From the NCBI RefSeq assembly GCF_009650215.1, contig NZ_CP045851.1:3189001-3253000 (forward strand): DNA of 64,000 nucleotides, written 5' to 3'. Within the stretch, counting starts at the first letter, position 1. Each line of letters opens with the position of its first letter. Both the position numbers and the translations under genes were made by a program. Under the pieces are notes generated by a model. That model saw nothing but the letters and a program-made list of their open reading frames with translations. It did not search any database and was not told where the DNA came from. Shown in pieces: positions 1-8,281 of the stretch. Source of the DNA: Actinomarinicola tropica (GTDB taxonomy: Bacteria > Actinomycetota > Acidimicrobiia > Acidimicrobiales > SKKL01).

Positions 1-60
1 CTTCTGCCCGACCATGCCGTTGCCGACGACGACCAGGGTGCGAGTTCGGGGTGCGGCCAT
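1..60 (-). CDS. N-terminus of a NirB-like FAD/NAD(P) oxidoreductase (partial)
   Basis: Reading the minus strand from an ATG at position 60 gives 20 codons before the window edge: MAAPRTRTL then VVVGNGMVGQK. The GNGMVG stretch is the dinucleotide-binding glycine loop that opens the large subunit of assimilatory NAD(P)H-nitrite reductase, NirB. Other pyridine nucleotide-disulfide oxidoreductases start in a similar way, so the nitrite reductase role is an inference from a short peptide. The rest of the gene lies to the left of the window. Bases 61-191 hold its upstream region; no ribosome binding site is obvious. Confidence 0.6.
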   Translation of the reverse strand, partial: MAAPRTRTLVVVGNGMVGQK

Positions 61-191
61 GAGGTCGAGCCAACCGCGTCGCCGTTGCCCCCGGATCACC
101 GGTGGGTGACGCCCGTGCGACGCTCGCCGCAGCGACGGCACCCGCGGCCGTGATCCGCCTCACGAGCTCGGATCGGCCGTGTGATGTGCGC

Positions 192-1076
192 TCAGTCCGG
201 CGGCGGCGAGAGCCCGATCGGGTTCGGGTACGGCAGCAGGTCCGAGCGCTGCACGGCCGCCGCGATCGGGCGCAGGAGGGCGTCGAGCCGTCGGACGGCG
301 TCGGCGCCGGCACGACGGACGAGCGCGCCAGCCGATTCGTCGGTGCGACGCTCGACCTCCGTGCGGAGGCCGAGGCCCTCGTCGGTGACCGTGCCGTCGG
401 GACGCATGAGCCCCCGGGCGACGAGCGACGCCGACGCGGCGGACCACTCGTCGTCGGGCCACCCCCGCGCCGAGCGCAGGAGGGCAGGGTCCTCGCCGTC
501 GGCGGCCAGCCGGAGCACGTGCGCCGAGCACCCGCCGAGCCCGGCGACGACGAGCGCAGCCACGTGACCGTCGCCGCGGTGCTCGCGCCACAGCGTCGCC
601 CCGTGCCACAGCCGGGCCCACGGGTCGGTCGGCACGGCGACGTCGCGGTTGGCGGCGAACAGCGGACGACCAGCGGGGTCGGCGTCCATCGCGGCGTCGA
701 CGAGGAGCGAGCCCGCCTCCTCGGCCGCATCGTCGTCCAGGTCGAACCGCTCGGCCAGCCCCCGCAGGGCGCGCGCCGCGCCGGCGTCGCGAGCCGCCAG
801 CACCTCGGTGGGCGGCGCCATCTCCCAGACCGACGGGAGAGCCCGCGCGACGAACTCGCGGTGGAAGCCGAAGAAGGTGGCCTCGACCACGCCCGGGCCC
901 ACCTGCCCCATCGGTGCGGCCCGCCCCGCGAAGTAGCCCCGCCAGAAGCCGCGCACGCCGACGTCCTCGTAGGCCTGACGGGCCTCCGGTGCGAAGTAGG
1001 TGACGGCGTGGACGTGCTCGTAGAGCGTCCACAACCGCCGTGCCGCCGCCTCGTCCCGCTCACTCGTCTCGTCCAC
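192..1076 (-). CDS. SCO6745 family protein
   Basis: The 294-residue product has the look of the actinobacterial SCO6745 family: an early YFAPEAR segment, then GFWRGYFAGRAAPMG and a conserved VVEATFFGFHREFVARALP stretch. These proteins are about 280-300 residues long, so this one is full length. The family is mostly helical, has no proven activity, and is often described as a possible winged-helix or ligand-binding protein. No signal peptide or membrane segment is seen. The start is a GTG at 1076 with no ribosome binding site; a TAGCGT box lies seven bases upstream, arguing for a leaderless message. Confidence 0.8.
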   Translation of the reverse strand: MDETSERDEAAARRLWTLYEHVHAVTYFAPEARQAYEDVGVRGFWRGYFAGRAAPMGQVGPGVVEATFFGFHREFVARALPSVWEMAPPTEVLAARDAGAARALRGLAERFDLDDDAAEEAGSLLVDAAMDADPAGRPLFAANRDVAVPTDPWARLWHGATLWREHRGDGHVAALVVAGLGGCSAHVLRLAADGEDPALLRSARGWPDDEWSAASASLVARGLMRPDGTVTDEGLGLRTEVERRTDESAGALVRRAGADAVRRLDALLRPIAAAVQRSDLLPYPNPIGLSPPPD

Positions 1077-1083
1077 GGCTCGG

Positions 1084-1089
1084 ACGCTA
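1084..1089 (-). promoter_or_regulatory. -10 box TAGCGT, leaderless start
   Basis: On the minus strand TAGCGT ends seven bases before the GTG start at 1076, so transcription would begin at or next to the start codon. The box overlaps the TAG stop codon of the upstream lipoprotein gene. Confidence 0.55.
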
Positions 1090-1887
1090 CGCGCCTCGAC
1101 CGTCCTGCAGGGCCGCGAGCCGATCCTCGATGCGGCGTGCGACGCGCAGGACGTCTTCCAGGTCGAGGTCGGCGGCCGCGAGGCCGGCGCTCGGGGCGTC
1201 TCCCGTCACCGCCTGGACCTGGACGAGGACGTCGTCGCGCTGGAACGTCACGACGAACGCCTCGCCGACGACGGCATGGCCCTCCTGCACGAACTCGACC
1301 TCGAGACGCGCGGCGACGGCGTCGTCGCCCAGGTCCGGATCGGGAAGGAGGTCGAAGCGCTGCACCGAGGGGATCCCGCTCAGGTCGGTCGTGAACGGCT
1401 CCGAGCACGGACCGCGGAGAGCAGCGCGCAACGGCGCGAGGTCGTCGACCCGCCCGGGAGTGTGGTCGGCGTAGCTCTCGTAGGCGAGGTACACGTTCGG
1501 GTCGACGTACGTCGTCCCGAGGCTGACGTCGGCGGGCTCGCCCGCAGCGAGCGCCTCCCCGCAGTCGGCCGGATCGGTCACGAAGGCGGTGTCGCCCTCG
1601 ATCTGCTCGCCGGCGACGAAGTGGTCGGGCAGGTCCTCCGGGCGGAGGAGCACGGTGCGGAGGTCGTCGGCGCTGAGCGGGCGTGGCGGCACGGTGGTTG
1701 TCGAGGAGGGCGCGGCCTGCGTGGTGGTGGTCGCAGGCACGCCGGTCGTTGTGGTCACGAGCGAGGAGAGGTCGGCGACCGCGCCCTCCTCGCCGTCGCC
1801 GCACCCGACCGACAGGAGGGACGCAGCGACGACGAGCGCCACGATGCGCGCGACGTACGGGCGGGAAGACTGGCGACCTGCGGACAC
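1087..1887 (-). CDS. putative lipoprotein with Thr/Pro-rich linker
   Basis: The product of 266 residues starts with a short basic N-terminus, a hydrophobic stretch and a lipobox ending LLSVGC, placing the lipidated cysteine near residue 29. A linker rich in Thr, Ser and Pro follows (about residues 40-75), as is usual for actinobacterial lipoproteins. The exported part begins LRTVLLRPEDLPDHFV, a phrase seen in several uncharacterised actinobacterial surface proteins. I cannot assign a function. The start is a GTG at 1887 preceded by a modest GAGG at a suitable distance. Confidence 0.75.
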   Translation of the reverse strand: MSAGRQSSRPYVARIVALVVAASLLSVGCGDGEEGAVADLSSLVTTTTGVPATTTTQAAPSSTTTVPPRPLSADDLRTVLLRPEDLPDHFVAGEQIEGDTAFVTDPADCGEALAAGEPADVSLGTTYVDPNVYLAYESYADHTPGRVDDLAPLRAALRGPCSEPFTTDLSGIPSVQRFDLLPDPDLGDDAVAARLEVEFVQEGHAVVGEAFVVTFQRDDVLVQVQAVTGDAPSAGLAAADLDLEDVLRVARRIEDRLAALQDGRGA

Positions 1888-2007
1888 GTCGTGGACCTCG
1901 TGGCGGAGACGGACGGTGCGGCAGGAGGGTACCGGTCGCGGCCCGATGCATCACGAGGGGCCCCAGGGGGAACCCTCCCGTCCTCCACGAGCGAGGGAGG
2001 GTCACCG

Positions 2008-2466
2008 ATGACACGAGCCATGAGCAGGGGGGCCGGTCGGGAGATGACCGCGGTGCAGACGGCAACGGCCGTCGTCGGCGCGGTGTTCCTCCTCGTCGGC
2101 GTCCTCGGGTTCATCCCCGGGATCACGACCGACTACGACACGATGGAGCTCGCCGGCCACGAGTCCGAGGCCATGCTGCTCGGGATCTTCCAGGTCAGCG
2201 TCCTCCACAACGTCGTGCACCTGGCCTTCGGCGTCGCCGGCCTGGCGATGTCGCGCTCGATCAGCGGCTCCCGCGCGTTCCTGATCGGCGGAGGCGTCAT
2301 CTACCTCCTCCTCTTCGTCTACGGCCTGGCGATCGACCACGACAGCGACGCCAACTTCGTGCCGCTCAACACGGCCGACGACTGGCTGCACCTCGGGCTC
2401 GGCGTCGGGATGGTCGCCCTGGGGGTCGCCCTGACGGGCAGCGGTCGTCGTCGAATGGAGCACTGA
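2008..2466 (+). CDS. DUF4383 family membrane protein
   Basis: The ATG at 2008 follows GAGGGAGG at good spacing, which sets the start well inside a longer open frame. The 152-residue product has four predicted membrane segments and the DUF4383 pattern: an opening TATAVVGAVFLLVGVLGF helix, a central VLHNVVHLAFGVAGL helix, and a last helix containing DDWLHLGLGVGM. The family is common in actinobacteria, sits in the cytoplasmic membrane and has no known activity. The gene stands alone between a lipoprotein gene on the other strand and an acyl-CoA dehydrogenase. Confidence 0.85.
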   Translation: MTRAMSRGAGREMTAVQTATAVVGAVFLLVGVLGFIPGITTDYDTMELAGHESEAMLLGIFQVSVLHNVVHLAFGVAGLAMSRSISGSRAFLIGGGVIYLLLFVYGLAIDHDSDANFVPLNTADDWLHLGLGVGMVALGVALTGSGRRRMEH

Positions 2467-2512
2467 TCCGTCCCGACGGGTCCGCGCCTCCGGGACGGCC
2501 GACGCCGAGGCC

Positions 2513-2551
2513 CGGGCGCCCGGGCTCTACGTTGTAGAGCCCGGGCGCCCG
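2513..2551. repeat. 18-bp perfect inverted repeat before the acyl-CoA dehydrogenase
   Basis: Left arm 2513-2530 ends GGGCTCTAC, the loop is GTT, and the right arm 2534-2551 begins GTAGAGCCC; all 18 pairs match. It lies between the DUF4383 stop and the acyl-CoA dehydrogenase start, 27 bases before the ATG. There is no run of T after it. It could terminate the upstream gene or act as an operator or attenuator for the downstream gene. Confidence 0.7.
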
Positions 2552-2578
2552 CCCGGCCGACCCGGAGGTGCGCCACCC

Positions 2579-3802
2579 ATGATCGACTGGACCGACGAGC
2601 AGAAGATGGTGCGCGACGCCGTGCGCCGCTTCGTCGACGAGGAGGTCCGGCCCCACGTCGAGGAGCTCGAGCACGGCGACATGCCGCCCTACGACATCCT
2701 CCGCAAGCTCTTCCGCACCTTCGGCATGGACGAGATGGCGCGGGCGTCGTTCGAGAAGCGCATCGCCCGCGAGAAGGCAGCCGCCGCGGGCGAGGCCGTC
2801 GATGAGCCCACCGGCGAGCGCAACGGCGATGGCAGCATGACGCTCATCCCGATCGTCGAGCTCTGCCGCGTCTGCCCCGGGATGGTCACCGCGATGGGCG
2901 TCTCGATGGGCCTCACGTCCTCGGCGATCATGTCGAAGGGCACCACGGCGCAGAAGGAGCGCTGGGCCCTCGACCTGCTGACGATGGACAAGGTCGGGGC
3001 GTGGGCGATCACCGAGCCCGGTTCGGGGTCCGACGCGTTCGGGTCGATGCGCGCCACGGCGCGCCGGGACGGCGACGAGTACGTGCTCAACGGCTCCAAG
3101 ACGTTCATCACCAACGGGCCCTACGCCGACACGACGGTGTTCATCTGCAAGCTCGACGAGGGCAACCCGCCCGAGGACCGCAAGATCCTCAGCTTCGTGC
3201 TCGACCGCGGGATGCCGGGCTTCGAGCAGTCGAAGCCGCTCCGCAAGATGGGCATGCACTCCTCCCCCACGGGCGAGCTGTTCCTCACCGACGTGCGCGT
3301 CGGTCGGGATCGGCTCATCGGCGAGACCGAGGACCTCCCCTCGGGCGGCCGCGAGGGAGCCAAGGCCACGTTCCAGCAGGAGCGCTCCGGCGTCGCCGCG
3401 ATGGCCCTCGGCATCATCGAGGAGTGCCTCGAGCTGAGCGTCCAGTACGCGAAGGACCGGGTCCAGTTCGGCAAGCCGATCGGCGAGTTCCAGCTCATCC
3501 AGGACAAGCTCGCCCGCATGGAGGTGGCGCGGCTCAACGTGCAGAACCTCGTGTTCCGCACCATCGAGCTCGGCGCCGTCGGCCGGACCATGACGCTCGC
3601 CGAGGCGTCGGCCATGAAGCTCTACGCCGCGCGGGCCGCCACCGAGGTCGCCCTCGAGGCCGTCCAGCTCTTCGGCGGCAACGGCTACATGTCGGAGTTT
3701 CGCGTCGAGCAGCTCGCCCGCGACGCGAAGGTCCTGCAGATCTACGCGGGGACCGACGAGATCCAGATCACGCACATCGCCCGGGACCTGCTGTCCCGGT
3801 AG
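2579..3802 (+). CDS. acyl-CoA dehydrogenase family protein
   Basis: This 407-residue flavoprotein would oxidise an acyl-CoA to the 2-enoyl-CoA, passing electrons to electron transfer flavoprotein. The flavin-binding segment AWAITEPGSGSDA sits near residues 141-153 and GYMSEFRVEQLARDAK near 365-380. The position of the medium-chain enzyme's catalytic Glu, usually YEGT, is YAGT here; instead a Glu at about 268 in QQERSG matches the base used by isovaleryl-CoA-type enzymes. An insertion rich in charged residues around 60-85 is longer than usual. GGAGG precedes the ATG. The substrate cannot be read from sequence. Confidence 0.9.
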   Translation: MIDWTDEQKMVRDAVRRFVDEEVRPHVEELEHGDMPPYDILRKLFRTFGMDEMARASFEKRIAREKAAAAGEAVDEPTGERNGDGSMTLIPIVELCRVCPGMVTAMGVSMGLTSSAIMSKGTTAQKERWALDLLTMDKVGAWAITEPGSGSDAFGSMRATARRDGDEYVLNGSKTFITNGPYADTTVFICKLDEGNPPEDRKILSFVLDRGMPGFEQSKPLRKMGMHSSPTGELFLTDVRVGRDRLIGETEDLPSGGREGAKATFQQERSGVAAMALGIIEECLELSVQYAKDRVQFGKPIGEFQLIQDKLARMEVARLNVQNLVFRTIELGAVGRTMTLAEASAMKLYAARAATEVALEAVQLFGGNGYMSEFRVEQLARDAKVLQIYAGTDEIQITHIARDLLSR

Positions 3803-3805
3803 AGG

Positions 3806-4246
3806 TCAGCCGTCGCACTCCTCGCCGACGAAGGCCGACAGCTCGGTCACGGCGGCGAGGGTGTCGGGGGCGCTCGACATCGTGACCCCGCGCTCGGGGT
3901 CGGAGGCCGCCTGGTGCAGCAGGGCCAGCTCGGCGTCGAGCCCCTCGACCGCGTCGGTGATGCGCTCGTAGCCGTCGCGGTCGGCGGAGACCGCGGCGGC
4001 CATCTGGGCGCGCGAGTCCGGTTCGGCGGCGACGACCCCTGACGTGAGGATCGCGAACCACGTCGCCCGCTCGGTGCGGTCCCCGCCCTGCGTGGTGATC
4101 TCCTCGATCCCGGGCGGGATCTCCCGGAGGCTCTCGCATGCCTCTGACTCGCCACCGAGGCACGCCGTCGACCCGAGCGCGACGACGACCGCAGCGGCCA
4201 CCGCTCGACCTGTTCGTCCCCCGCCGGAGCTCCTCACGCCACCCAT
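3806..4246 (-). CDS. small putative lipoprotein
   Basis: The 146-residue product has an Arg-containing N-terminus, a hydrophobic core and GSTAC at residues 25-29, a lipobox. The mature part has few cysteines (SEACESL and a terminal VGEECDG) and is predicted helical. It ends four bases from the stop of the convergent acyl-CoA dehydrogenase gene. No family is recognised. The start is the ATG at 4246, without a clear ribosome binding site. Confidence 0.65.
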   Translation of the reverse strand: MGGVRSSGGGRTGRAVAAAVVVALGSTACLGGESEACESLREIPPGIEEITTQGGDRTERATWFAILTSGVVAAEPDSRAQMAAAVSADRDGYERITDAVEGLDAELALLHQAASDPERGVTMSSAPDTLAAVTELSAFVGEECDG

Positions 4247-4345
4247 TGTGCCGCGACGTCCGGGCGACGAGAACCGTTCTCACCGATGGTGGCGGGCCGG
4301 CCACCGTGCGGGCCAGCCGGGCCACGGGAACCACGGCGCCCGCAG

Positions 4346-4351
4346 TAGCGT
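4346..4351 (+). promoter_or_regulatory. -10 box TAGCGT, leaderless start
   Basis: TAGCGT is followed nine bases later by the ATG at 4361. No purine-rich ribosome binding site lies between them. Confidence 0.45.
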
Positions 4352-4360
4352 CCGATCCGC

Positions 4361-4819
4361 ATGGTTCGCCGATCCGACCGACGCCACCGGCTCCTCGCCG
4401 TCGCCGTCGCGCTCGTCGTGCTCGCCACCGGGTGCGGCGACGATGACGACGGCGAGACCGGCTCCGACGCGACGACGACCTCCGCCGCTGCGGCGACGAC
4501 CACGACCCCGAGCACGGAGGACGACGAGGTGGACGACCAGGAACCCGCCCGCACCGGGCAGTCCGACGCGGCCGTCGCCGACCTCGCGGCCCGGCTCGAC
4601 GTCGATCCCGCCGACGTCGGGGTGGTGAGCGTCGAGGCGGTCACGTGGAGCGACGCCTCGCTCGGGTGCCCCCAGCCCGGGATGATGTACCCGCAGGTGC
4701 TCACCGAGGGGGTGCGGATCATCCTCGAGGTCGACGGACGGCAGTACCGCTACCACGGCGGCGCCACCGGGGACCCGTCGCTCTGCGGCCGACCGGAGGA
4801 GCCGCACTCGATCGGATGA
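4361..4819 (+). CDS. putative lipoprotein with conserved WSDASLGCPQPGMMY segment
   Basis: The 152-residue protein has a basic start, a hydrophobic stretch and ATGC at residues 22-25 as lipobox. An acidic and Thr-rich linker covers roughly residues 26-70. The last 80 residues carry WSDASLGCPQPGMMY, then a VLTEGVRIILEV strand, a YRYHGG segment and a late LCGRPEE. I know similar segments from secreted proteins of several phyla, but no function is established. Two cysteines in this domain could form a disulfide outside the membrane. Confidence 0.75.
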   Translation: MVRRSDRRHRLLAVAVALVVLATGCGDDDDGETGSDATTTSAAAATTTTPSTEDDEVDDQEPARTGQSDAAVADLAARLDVDPADVGVVSVEAVTWSDASLGCPQPGMMYPQVLTEGVRIILEVDGRQYRYHGGATGDPSLCGRPEEPHSIG

Positions 4820-4873
4820 CACCGACGGGGGCCGCCGCGCCGACGGCGCGACGACCCCCCGGCGTCGGATCGA

Positions 4874-7858
4874 TCAGCCGGTCGCGATCTCGACCAGGGT
4901 CAGACCGACGAGGCCGCTCCCGTCGGCGTGGGCCACCACGCCGAGGTACTCGGTGCCGACATCGAGGCCCGACCACTCGACGGTGATCGTGCCGGTCTCC
5001 CCCAGCACGGCGGCGGCCGGCGCGTCGACGATCGAGAGGGTTCCCGTCCCCGGCTCGGCGGGCACCGCCCAGCTGCGCACCGCGAGCTCGACCTCCTCGC
5101 CGAAGGTCTGCCACCCGTGCACGTACAGCGTGTAGCTGCCGTCGGCCGGACCGGCGAGCTCGATCAGCTCGTTCGTCCCGCCCGACGTGGACTCGGCGAC
5201 CACCGCCCCGGTCCCGTCCACGAGGAACAGGTCGAGGTCGACGCCCTCCGGCGGATCGACGAGGTCACCCTCGTCGAGGGCCAGGCGGAGGAACGCCACG
5301 CCGGCGAGGTCGACGGGCAGGGCGAGGACGCCCTCGGTGTCGGTCGGGTCGAACGTCTGGTCCGGGTCCTGCCCCACCGACCCGGCCAGCAGCTCGGCCG
5401 GCACCGGGCCGTGCGCCGACGCCGCGTAGGGGCCGCTGTAGCCGAACGTGATCGGGATCTCGGCCGTCCCCGCGGTGCCCGTCGCCTGCACCGCCTCGGG
5501 GGCCTCGAAGAGCGCGGCACGCACCGCGATCGGGCTGCGGACGTCGTAGCCGCCGCCCCGCCACGTGAGCGCCCCGAACCGCCACTCGCCGATCGGCGCG
5601 CCCTGGTTGGTGAACGTCACCGAGTAGGTCCCCGTCTCACCGGGGGCCAGCTGGAGCTGGGCCGGCTCGACGTGCACCGCGTACCCGGCGGGCGCCTCGA
5701 CCTGCGGCGTGTAGGTGACCGACTCGCCGGCCACCGAGGTGACGCGACGGGTCACCGTCTGCGTGCCGGCGACCGACGCGACACCGATCGACGGCACGTT
5801 GAGGTCGGTGGCCTGGAGGGGCACGCCGAGGCTCTCGAGGAACGGGCACGCCGCCTGGGGGTCGACGAAGATCGCCGGGTCGGCGTCGCACAGGAAGCCG
5901 AGGTAGTCGAGGTAGCCGGCGTCGTAGACGAGGCCGGGGTTGAACGGACTGCCGGCGGCCGTCGGGCGACCGGACGGGTCGACGTGGCCGGCCCCCATGT
6001 CGAAGGGATCCGCCGGGGTCGCCCCGTCCTCCTCGACGACGTCCTGGCGGGCGGTCGTCATCAGCGCCGACTTCGCCATCGCCGCCGTCCAGTCCGGGTG
6101 GGCCTGGCGCAGGAGGGCGAAGAGCCCCGCGACGTGCGGGCTCGACATCGAGGTGCCGGAGATCGACTGGAACAGCTGACCCGGCGCCCCGATCGTGGGG
6201 GTCGGCGTGTTGCCGGCGAGGATGTTCACGCCCGGCGCGGTGACGTCGGGCTTGATGATGTCGGGCGCGATCGGGTTGCTGCCGCGTGAGGAGAAGTCCG
6301 CCATCACCGATCCCTGGTCGGGCAGGCGGACGCTCTGGAAGATCATCGCCCGGGACCACCGTCCCCACCGGTCGATGTAGGCCTTGATCTGCAGCCCGGT
6401 GGAGTTGTCGACGTGCACGGACGGCACGAAGTGGTTGTCGGTCACGAGCGCCTGGGCGTCGTCCTCGTTGTAGAGGATCATCCCCGCGCCACCCGCGTCG
6501 GCGACGGCCTGGCTCTTGGCGACGCGGGCCACCGCGCCGCGGGCGCACAGGACGATGGCGCCGGTGACCTGCCCCTGGAAGCCGACCGCCGGGTCGCACA
6601 GCGCGTTGCCGAGGTCCTCGGCGTCGACGAGCGCGAGCCGACCTGGCGTGCCCGGGGTGACGCTGGCCCCGAAGGTCAGGTTGAACGTCCCGAACCAGAG
6701 CAGCGCGCCGAACGTGCGGTCCTGGGTGCTCGCGCCGACCGAGGTCACCCACGGCACGGTCGCCGGGCCGCCCATCGTCTCGGGACCGGGGCCGTCGTTC
6801 CCCGCCGAGGTGGCGACCCAGACGTTGGCGTCGGCCGCGGCGAGGAACGCCATGTCGGCGGGGTCGGTGAGCGACGCGCCGCCACCGATCGAGTAGTTGA
6901 TGACATCGACCCCGTCGATGACCGCCTGCTCGATCGCGGCGACCAGGTCGGAGGTGACGCAGCCGAGCTCGCCGCACGCGGAGTAGGCGACGACCCGCGC
7001 ACGGGGCGCCACGCCGGTCACGGTGCCACGCCGCAACCCGAAGATCTCGGCCCGCACGTCGGCGTTGCCGGCGGCGGTGGAGGCGGTGTGGGTGCCGTGA
7101 CCGTCGTAGTCCCGGGCCGAGTCGTAGACCTCGGGGCCGATCGCCTGCTTGTAGGTGATCCGCATGTCGTAGGCGCCGAGGAGCTTCTGGTTGCAGTCGA
7201 ACGGCGCGTCCTGCGGGTTGTGCTCGGTGGCGCCGACGTCGCACGCCAGGTCCTCGAAGCCGGGCAGCGGGGCGTAGCTGCCGTCGTCGGCGAACGACGG
7301 GTGCTCGGGCCAGATGCCGCTGTCGATGACGCCGACGACGACGTCCTCGCCCGTGTAGCCGCTGGCGTAGACGCCGCGGCGACCCTCGAGGCCGAGGAAG
7401 TCCGTCGAGTTGTCGGTGGTCAGCTGGCGGAGCGTGTTCGGCACGACCCGGGCGACCTGGGGCTGGCGCTCGAGGGCGACGACCTGGTCCTCCGACAGCT
7501 GGGCCTCGAAGCCGTTGAGCGCGTAGGTGTAGGTCTGCCCGACGGCGGCGTCGGCGACGCCGGCCGCCGCCTGGGCGTCGTCCTGCTCGTCGGCCAGGTG
7601 GTCGACGTAGGCCTGCACCTCGGGGGCGTCGGGGTCGAGCTCCTCGCCCGGCGCCGGGTCGGTGGCGGCGAGGCCGGCGACGTCGCCGGAGTAGCTGGCC
7701 GCGGGGTCGGCGGCCATGAGCACGATGAACGACCCGGTCGGGACCGGGGACTGGGCGGCGGCGGGCACCGCCGCGGGACCGAGCAGCCCCGGAAGTGCGA
7801 GGGCGGCGAGCGCGAGGGCGCGCCGACGCCACGCGCCGGGACGGGAGCGAGCGGCCAT
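4874..7858 (-). CDS. secreted subtilisin-family serine protease (S8)
   Basis: The 994-residue preproenzyme has a signal peptide (residues 1-36), an inhibitor I9-type propeptide (about 43-146), and a peptidase S8 domain. The catalytic triad is visible as Asp179 in VIDSGIWPEH, His254 in DGHGTHTAS and Ser570 in SGTSMSSPH. A protease-associated domain is inserted around 400-490, as in cucumisin-like and lactocepin-like subtilases, and an Fn3-type and a C-terminal beta domain follow. It would be exported and degrade proteins outside the cell. AGGAGG lies six bases before the ATG. It is a single-gene unit. Confidence 0.93.
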   Translation of the reverse strand: MAARSRPGAWRRRALALAALALPGLLGPAAVPAAAQSPVPTGSFIVLMAADPAASYSGDVAGLAATDPAPGEELDPDAPEVQAYVDHLADEQDDAQAAAGVADAAVGQTYTYALNGFEAQLSEDQVVALERQPQVARVVPNTLRQLTTDNSTDFLGLEGRRGVYASGYTGEDVVVGVIDSGIWPEHPSFADDGSYAPLPGFEDLACDVGATEHNPQDAPFDCNQKLLGAYDMRITYKQAIGPEVYDSARDYDGHGTHTASTAAGNADVRAEIFGLRRGTVTGVAPRARVVAYSACGELGCVTSDLVAAIEQAVIDGVDVINYSIGGGASLTDPADMAFLAAADANVWVATSAGNDGPGPETMGGPATVPWVTSVGASTQDRTFGALLWFGTFNLTFGASVTPGTPGRLALVDAEDLGNALCDPAVGFQGQVTGAIVLCARGAVARVAKSQAVADAGGAGMILYNEDDAQALVTDNHFVPSVHVDNSTGLQIKAYIDRWGRWSRAMIFQSVRLPDQGSVMADFSSRGSNPIAPDIIKPDVTAPGVNILAGNTPTPTIGAPGQLFQSISGTSMSSPHVAGLFALLRQAHPDWTAAMAKSALMTTARQDVVEEDGATPADPFDMGAGHVDPSGRPTAAGSPFNPGLVYDAGYLDYLGFLCDADPAIFVDPQAACPFLESLGVPLQATDLNVPSIGVASVAGTQTVTRRVTSVAGESVTYTPQVEAPAGYAVHVEPAQLQLAPGETGTYSVTFTNQGAPIGEWRFGALTWRGGGYDVRSPIAVRAALFEAPEAVQATGTAGTAEIPITFGYSGPYAASAHGPVPAELLAGSVGQDPDQTFDPTDTEGVLALPVDLAGVAFLRLALDEGDLVDPPEGVDLDLFLVDGTGAVVAESTSGGTNELIELAGPADGSYTLYVHGWQTFGEEVELAVRSWAVPAEPGTGTLSIVDAPAAAVLGETGTITVEWSGLDVGTEYLGVVAHADGSGLVGLTLVEIATG

Positions 7859-7928
7859 GGATCCTCCTGGGAGTTGGACCTGTCGTGGCGGCAGGCCCGA
7901 CCGCCCACTCCCGGTCCCGCCGGCCGGA

Positions 7929-7934
7929 AGGATA
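7929..7934 (-). promoter_or_regulatory. possible -10 box TATCCT for the subtilase gene
   Basis: TATCCT reads on the minus strand about 70 bases upstream of the subtilase ATG at 7858. No good -35 hexamer is seen, so this is a guess from the -10 alone. Confidence 0.3.
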
Positions 7935-8016
7935 GGCCGCTCGACGTGACGGATGCCACAGGTCGTCGTTGTGCCGACGCTCTGCGTGGCGACCGCTCAC
8001 CGTCGCCGAGAGGACG

Positions 8017-8169
8017 TCAGCGGCGGGCGCGACCCCGGAGCCGGTGCACGAGGGCACGGGTGCGGGTGGCGGTCCGGCGCGCCTGGCGCACCGGGGCGTG
8101 GGGGAGGGCCGAGAAGGCGAGGTCACGGCTGTGGTCCCGCACGTGGAAGAGGGAGATGGGCTCGGACAT
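8017..8169 (-). CDS. 50-residue basic small protein, divergent from the LacI regulator
   Basis: This short frame begins with ATG at 8169, and AGGAG lies eight bases upstream, a strong ribosome binding site. It encodes 50 residues starting MSEPISLFHVRDHSRDLAF, followed by an Arg-rich half ending in LRGRARR, so the product is very basic with no membrane helix. No known family is recognised. It is transcribed away from the LacI-type gene, and both share an intergenic region holding two operator-like repeats. The ribosome binding site and placement support a real gene, but no homologue can be checked here. Confidence 0.5.
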   Translation of the reverse strand: MSEPISLFHVRDHSRDLAFSALPHAPVRQARRTATRTRALVHRLRGRARR

Positions 8170-8190
8170 GTCGGGGACTCCTGCGGGGAG

Positions 8191-8209
8191 GGTTACTTGA
8201 TCGATCCAG
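8191..8209. promoter_or_regulatory. operator-like repeat copy 1
   Basis: The sequence contains CTTGATCGATCCAG, an imperfect palindrome around a central ATCGAT. It matches the second copy 35 bases further on over the 19-base pattern GGTWACTKSATCGATYCAG. Palindromes with a central CG are typical LacI-family operators, and a LacI-family gene starts 73 bases downstream of this copy. Confidence 0.6.
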
Positions 8210-8225
8210 TGGACCGCTCCCTCAC

Positions 8226-8244
8226 GGTAACTGCATCGATTCAG
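8226..8244. promoter_or_regulatory. operator-like repeat copy 2
   Basis: The sequence contains CTGCATCGATTCAG, a palindrome of form CTGNATCGATNCAG. Together with copy 1 it forms a direct pair spaced 35 bases apart, center to center, within the divergent promoter region between the small basic protein and the LacI-type regulator. Confidence 0.6.
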
Positions 8245-8281
8245 AACTAGGGTGCCCGCACGTCGCCCGACCGGAGGTCAT

